Shown: positions 15,588-17,270 of the stretch, piece after piece
How positions within the stretch are numbered: the first letter of the stretch is position 1
Layout: each line of letters starts with the position of its first letter
Source: an uncultured Muribaculaceae bacterium
Lineage (GTDB): Bacteria; Bacteroidota; Bacteroidia; Bacteroidales; Muribaculaceae
Assembly (NCBI GenBank): GCA_910587075.1
Contig: CAJUKE010000020.1
Span: forward strand, 1-17,270
Length of the DNA: 17,270 nt
Direction of reading: 5' to 3'
The notes under the pieces: model-generated
Databases searched by the model: none
Told to the model about the DNA's origin: nothing
The model's input: only the letters and a program-made list of their open reading frames with translations
Position numbers and translations under genes: made by a program

Positions 15588-17270
15588 ATGAGCAAAGAGA
15601 AAAAATTCTTGACGTGTGACGGTAACCAGGCCGCCGCGCATATCTCCTATATGTTCTCGGAGGTAGCGGCGATCTATCCCATCACACCTTCATCCACTAT
15701 GGCCGAATATGTCGACGAATGGGCGGCAGCCGGCCGTAAGAACATCTTCGGCGAGACCGTACTGGTACAGGAGATGCAGTCCGAGGGTGGCGCTGCCGGC
15801 GCCGTTCACGGCTCGCTCCAGGCCGGGGCGCTGACGACGACCTACACCGCGTCGCAGGGTCTTCTGCTGATGATTCCCAACATGTACAAAATCGCCGGCG
15901 AGCAGCTCCCCTGCGTGTTCCACGTATCGGCCCGCACCCTGGCCAGCCACGCGCTGAGCATCTTCGGCGACCACCAGGACGTAATGTCGGTTCGCCAGAC
16001 CGGCTTCGCCATGCTGGCCGAAGGCTCCGTGCAGGAGGTTATGGACCTGGCAGGCGTGGCACACCTGGCCACCATCAAGTCGTCGATCCCCTTCGTTAAC
16101 TTCTTCGACGGCTTCCGCACCAGCCACGAAATCCAGAAAATCGAGATGCTGGAGACCGACGACCTCGCCCCGCTTCTCGACCGCGAGGCCCTGGCCAAGT
16201 TCCGCAGCCGCGGCCTTACCCCCCAGGCCCCCGTATCGCGCGGCATGGCTGAGAACGGCGACGTCTTCTTCCAGCACCGCGAGGCTTGCAACACCGCCTA
16301 CGAGGCCGTTCCCGAAATCGTAGAGCAGTACATGGAGCAGATTTCGGCCATCACCGGCCGCAAGTACGGTCTGTTCAACTACTACGGCGCCGACGACGCA
16401 GAGCGCGTGATCATCGCCATGGGCTCCGTAACCGAGGCCGCCAAGGAAGCCATCGACTACATGGTAGCCAAGGGTGAGAAGGTCGGCCTGGTATCGGTAC
16501 ACCTGTACCGCCCCTTCTCGGCCAAGCACTTCCTCGCCGCCGTACCCGCTACCGCCAAGCGCATCGCCGTGCTCGACCGCACCAAGGAACCGGGCGCCAA
16601 CGGCGAACCCCTGTACCTCGACGTTAAGGAATGCTTCTACGGCAAGGAGAACGCCCCCATGATCGTAGGCGGCCGCTACGGCCTGGCGTCGAAGGACACC
16701 ACCCCCGCCCAGATCATCGGCGTGTTCGAGAACCTGGCCCTGCCGATGCCCAAGGACCACTTCACCGTGGGTATCGTTGACGACGTTACCTTCACCTCGC
16801 TCCCCCTCCCCGAGGAGATCGCCCTGGGCGACAAGTCGACCTTCGAGGCTAAGTTCTACGGCCTGGGTGCCGACGGCACCGTTGGCGCCAACAAGAACTC
16901 CGTGAAGATCATCGGCGACAACACCAACAAGTACTGCCAGGCTTACTTCGCCTACGACTCGAAGAAGTCGGGCGGCTACACCTGCTCGCACCTCCGCTTC
17001 GGCGATGTGCCCATCCGCTCGACCTACCTGGTGAACACCCCGAACTTCGTGGCCTGCCACGTTCAGGCATACCTCCACATGTACGACGTTACCCGCGGCC
17101 TCCGCGACAACGGCACATTCCTTCTCAACACTATCTGGGAAGGCGAGGAGCTTGCCAAGAACCTCCCCAACAAGGTCAAGAAATACTTCGCCGACCACAA
17201 CATCTCGGTTTACTACATCAACGCTACCAAGATCGCTCAGGAAATCGGTCTGGGCAACCGCACCAACACC
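15588..17270 (+). CDS. nifJ: Pyruvate:ferredoxin (flavodoxin) oxidoreductase, N-terminal part
   Basis: 561 codons visible, open to the window end; the full enzyme is about 1,190 aa. It oxidises pyruvate with CoA to acetyl-CoA, CO2 and reduced ferredoxin in the anaerobic cytoplasm. It starts MSKEKKFLTCDGNQAAAHIS. Visible are the domain I motif AIYPITPSSTMAEYV, the E-x-x-SEGGAAGAVHGSLQAG stretch, SIFGDHQDVMSVRQTGFAML, the transketolase-like segment ending GRYGLASKDTTPAQI, and GTVGANKNSVKIIGDNTNKY of the gamma-type domain. The 2[4Fe-4S] ferredoxin domain and the TPP domain should lie beyond the edge. Codon use is strongly biased (GCC, GTA/GTT, AAG, CTG/CTC), as in highly expressed genes. It is divergent from rex, which probably regulates it. 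Confidence 0.96.
   Translation, partial: MSKEKKFLTCDGNQAAAHISYMFSEVAAIYPITPSSTMAEYVDEWAAAGRKNIFGETVLVQEMQSEGGAAGAVHGSLQAGALTTTYTASQGLLLMIPNMYKIAGEQLPCVFHVSARTLASHALSIFGDHQDVMSVRQTGFAMLAEGSVQEVMDLAGVAHLATIKSSIPFVNFFDGFRTSHEIQKIEMLETDDLAPLLDREALAKFRSRGLTPQAPVSRGMAENGDVFFQHREACNTAYEAVPEIVEQYMEQISAITGRKYGLFNYYGADDAERVIIAMGSVTEAAKEAIDYMVAKGEKVGLVSVHLYRPFSAKHFLAAVPATAKRIAVLDRTKEPGANGEPLYLDVKECFYGKENAPMIVGGRYGLASKDTTPAQIIGVFENLALPMPKDHFTVGIVDDVTFTSLPLPEEIALGDKSTFEAKFYGLGADGTVGANKNSVKIIGDNTNKYCQAYFAYDSKKSGGYTCSHLRFGDVPIRSTYLVNTPNFVACHVQAYLHMYDVTRGLRDNGTFLLNTIWEGEELAKNLPNKVKKYFADHNISVYYINATKIAQEIGLGNRTNT

Noticed and set aside
15690..17198. 502-codon minus-strand open frame
   Set aside because: It is antisense to nifJ, which has clear domain motifs in the plus strand frame. 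The translation is V/G/H-rich low-complexity without a family match.

Overview
The window looks like the chromosome of a GC-rich member of the Bacteroidales (phylum Bacteroidota). It carries porU, the C25-family sortase of the type IX secretion system (T9SS), a nuclease ending in a T9SS C-terminal sorting domain, a glutaminyl-cyclase-type lipoprotein, and promoter boxes of the Bacteroidota TTTG / TAnnTTTG kind. The genes lack purine-rich Shine-Dalgarno sequences. The family cannot be fixed from the sequence; Muribaculaceae or a relative is a guess. I see no tRNA, rRNA, CRISPR array, transposase, phage or defence gene.

Layout. Ten genes lie on the minus strand and one, at the right edge, on the plus strand. 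Reading the minus strand from right to left there are four apparent transcription units: (1) rex - FAH-like protein - porU - secreted nuclease (15332 down to 7999); (2) glutaminyl-cyclase-like M28 lipoprotein - sufE (7713 to 6293); (3) a POT/PTR2 peptide transporter alone (6028 to 4502); (4) mutS - rnz - tadA (4319 to 247). Divergent from rex is nifJ (pyruvate:ferredoxin oxidoreductase, plus strand from 15588), cut by the window end.

How the genes relate. Rex, an NAD(H)-sensing repressor, is back to back with the redox enzyme NifJ, a sensible regulator-target arrangement. PorU removes the sorting domain of T9SS cargo such as the nuclease encoded just downstream, and the M28 lipoprotein may cyclise N-terminal glutamine of exported proteins. 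Unit 4 combines mismatch repair with two tRNA maturation enzymes.

The most unusual part is the non-coding DNA. The gap between each of units 1-2, 2-3 and 3-4, and the stretch after unit 4, is filled with a mosaic of short repeats in one orientation, here called A (hairpin ccggcggc-aa-gccgccgg), B, C and D (14-bp-arm palindrome); gaps inside the units have none. Hairpin A lies 50, 50 and 57 nt before three different start codons, and two of its copies differ by a compensatory base pair. A B-type copy plus an adjoining low-complexity motif also lies in frame inside mutS, encoding part of the linker before the beta-clamp motif. A run of 34 G follows sufE. The FAH-like protein seems to have lost the family's metal ligands.
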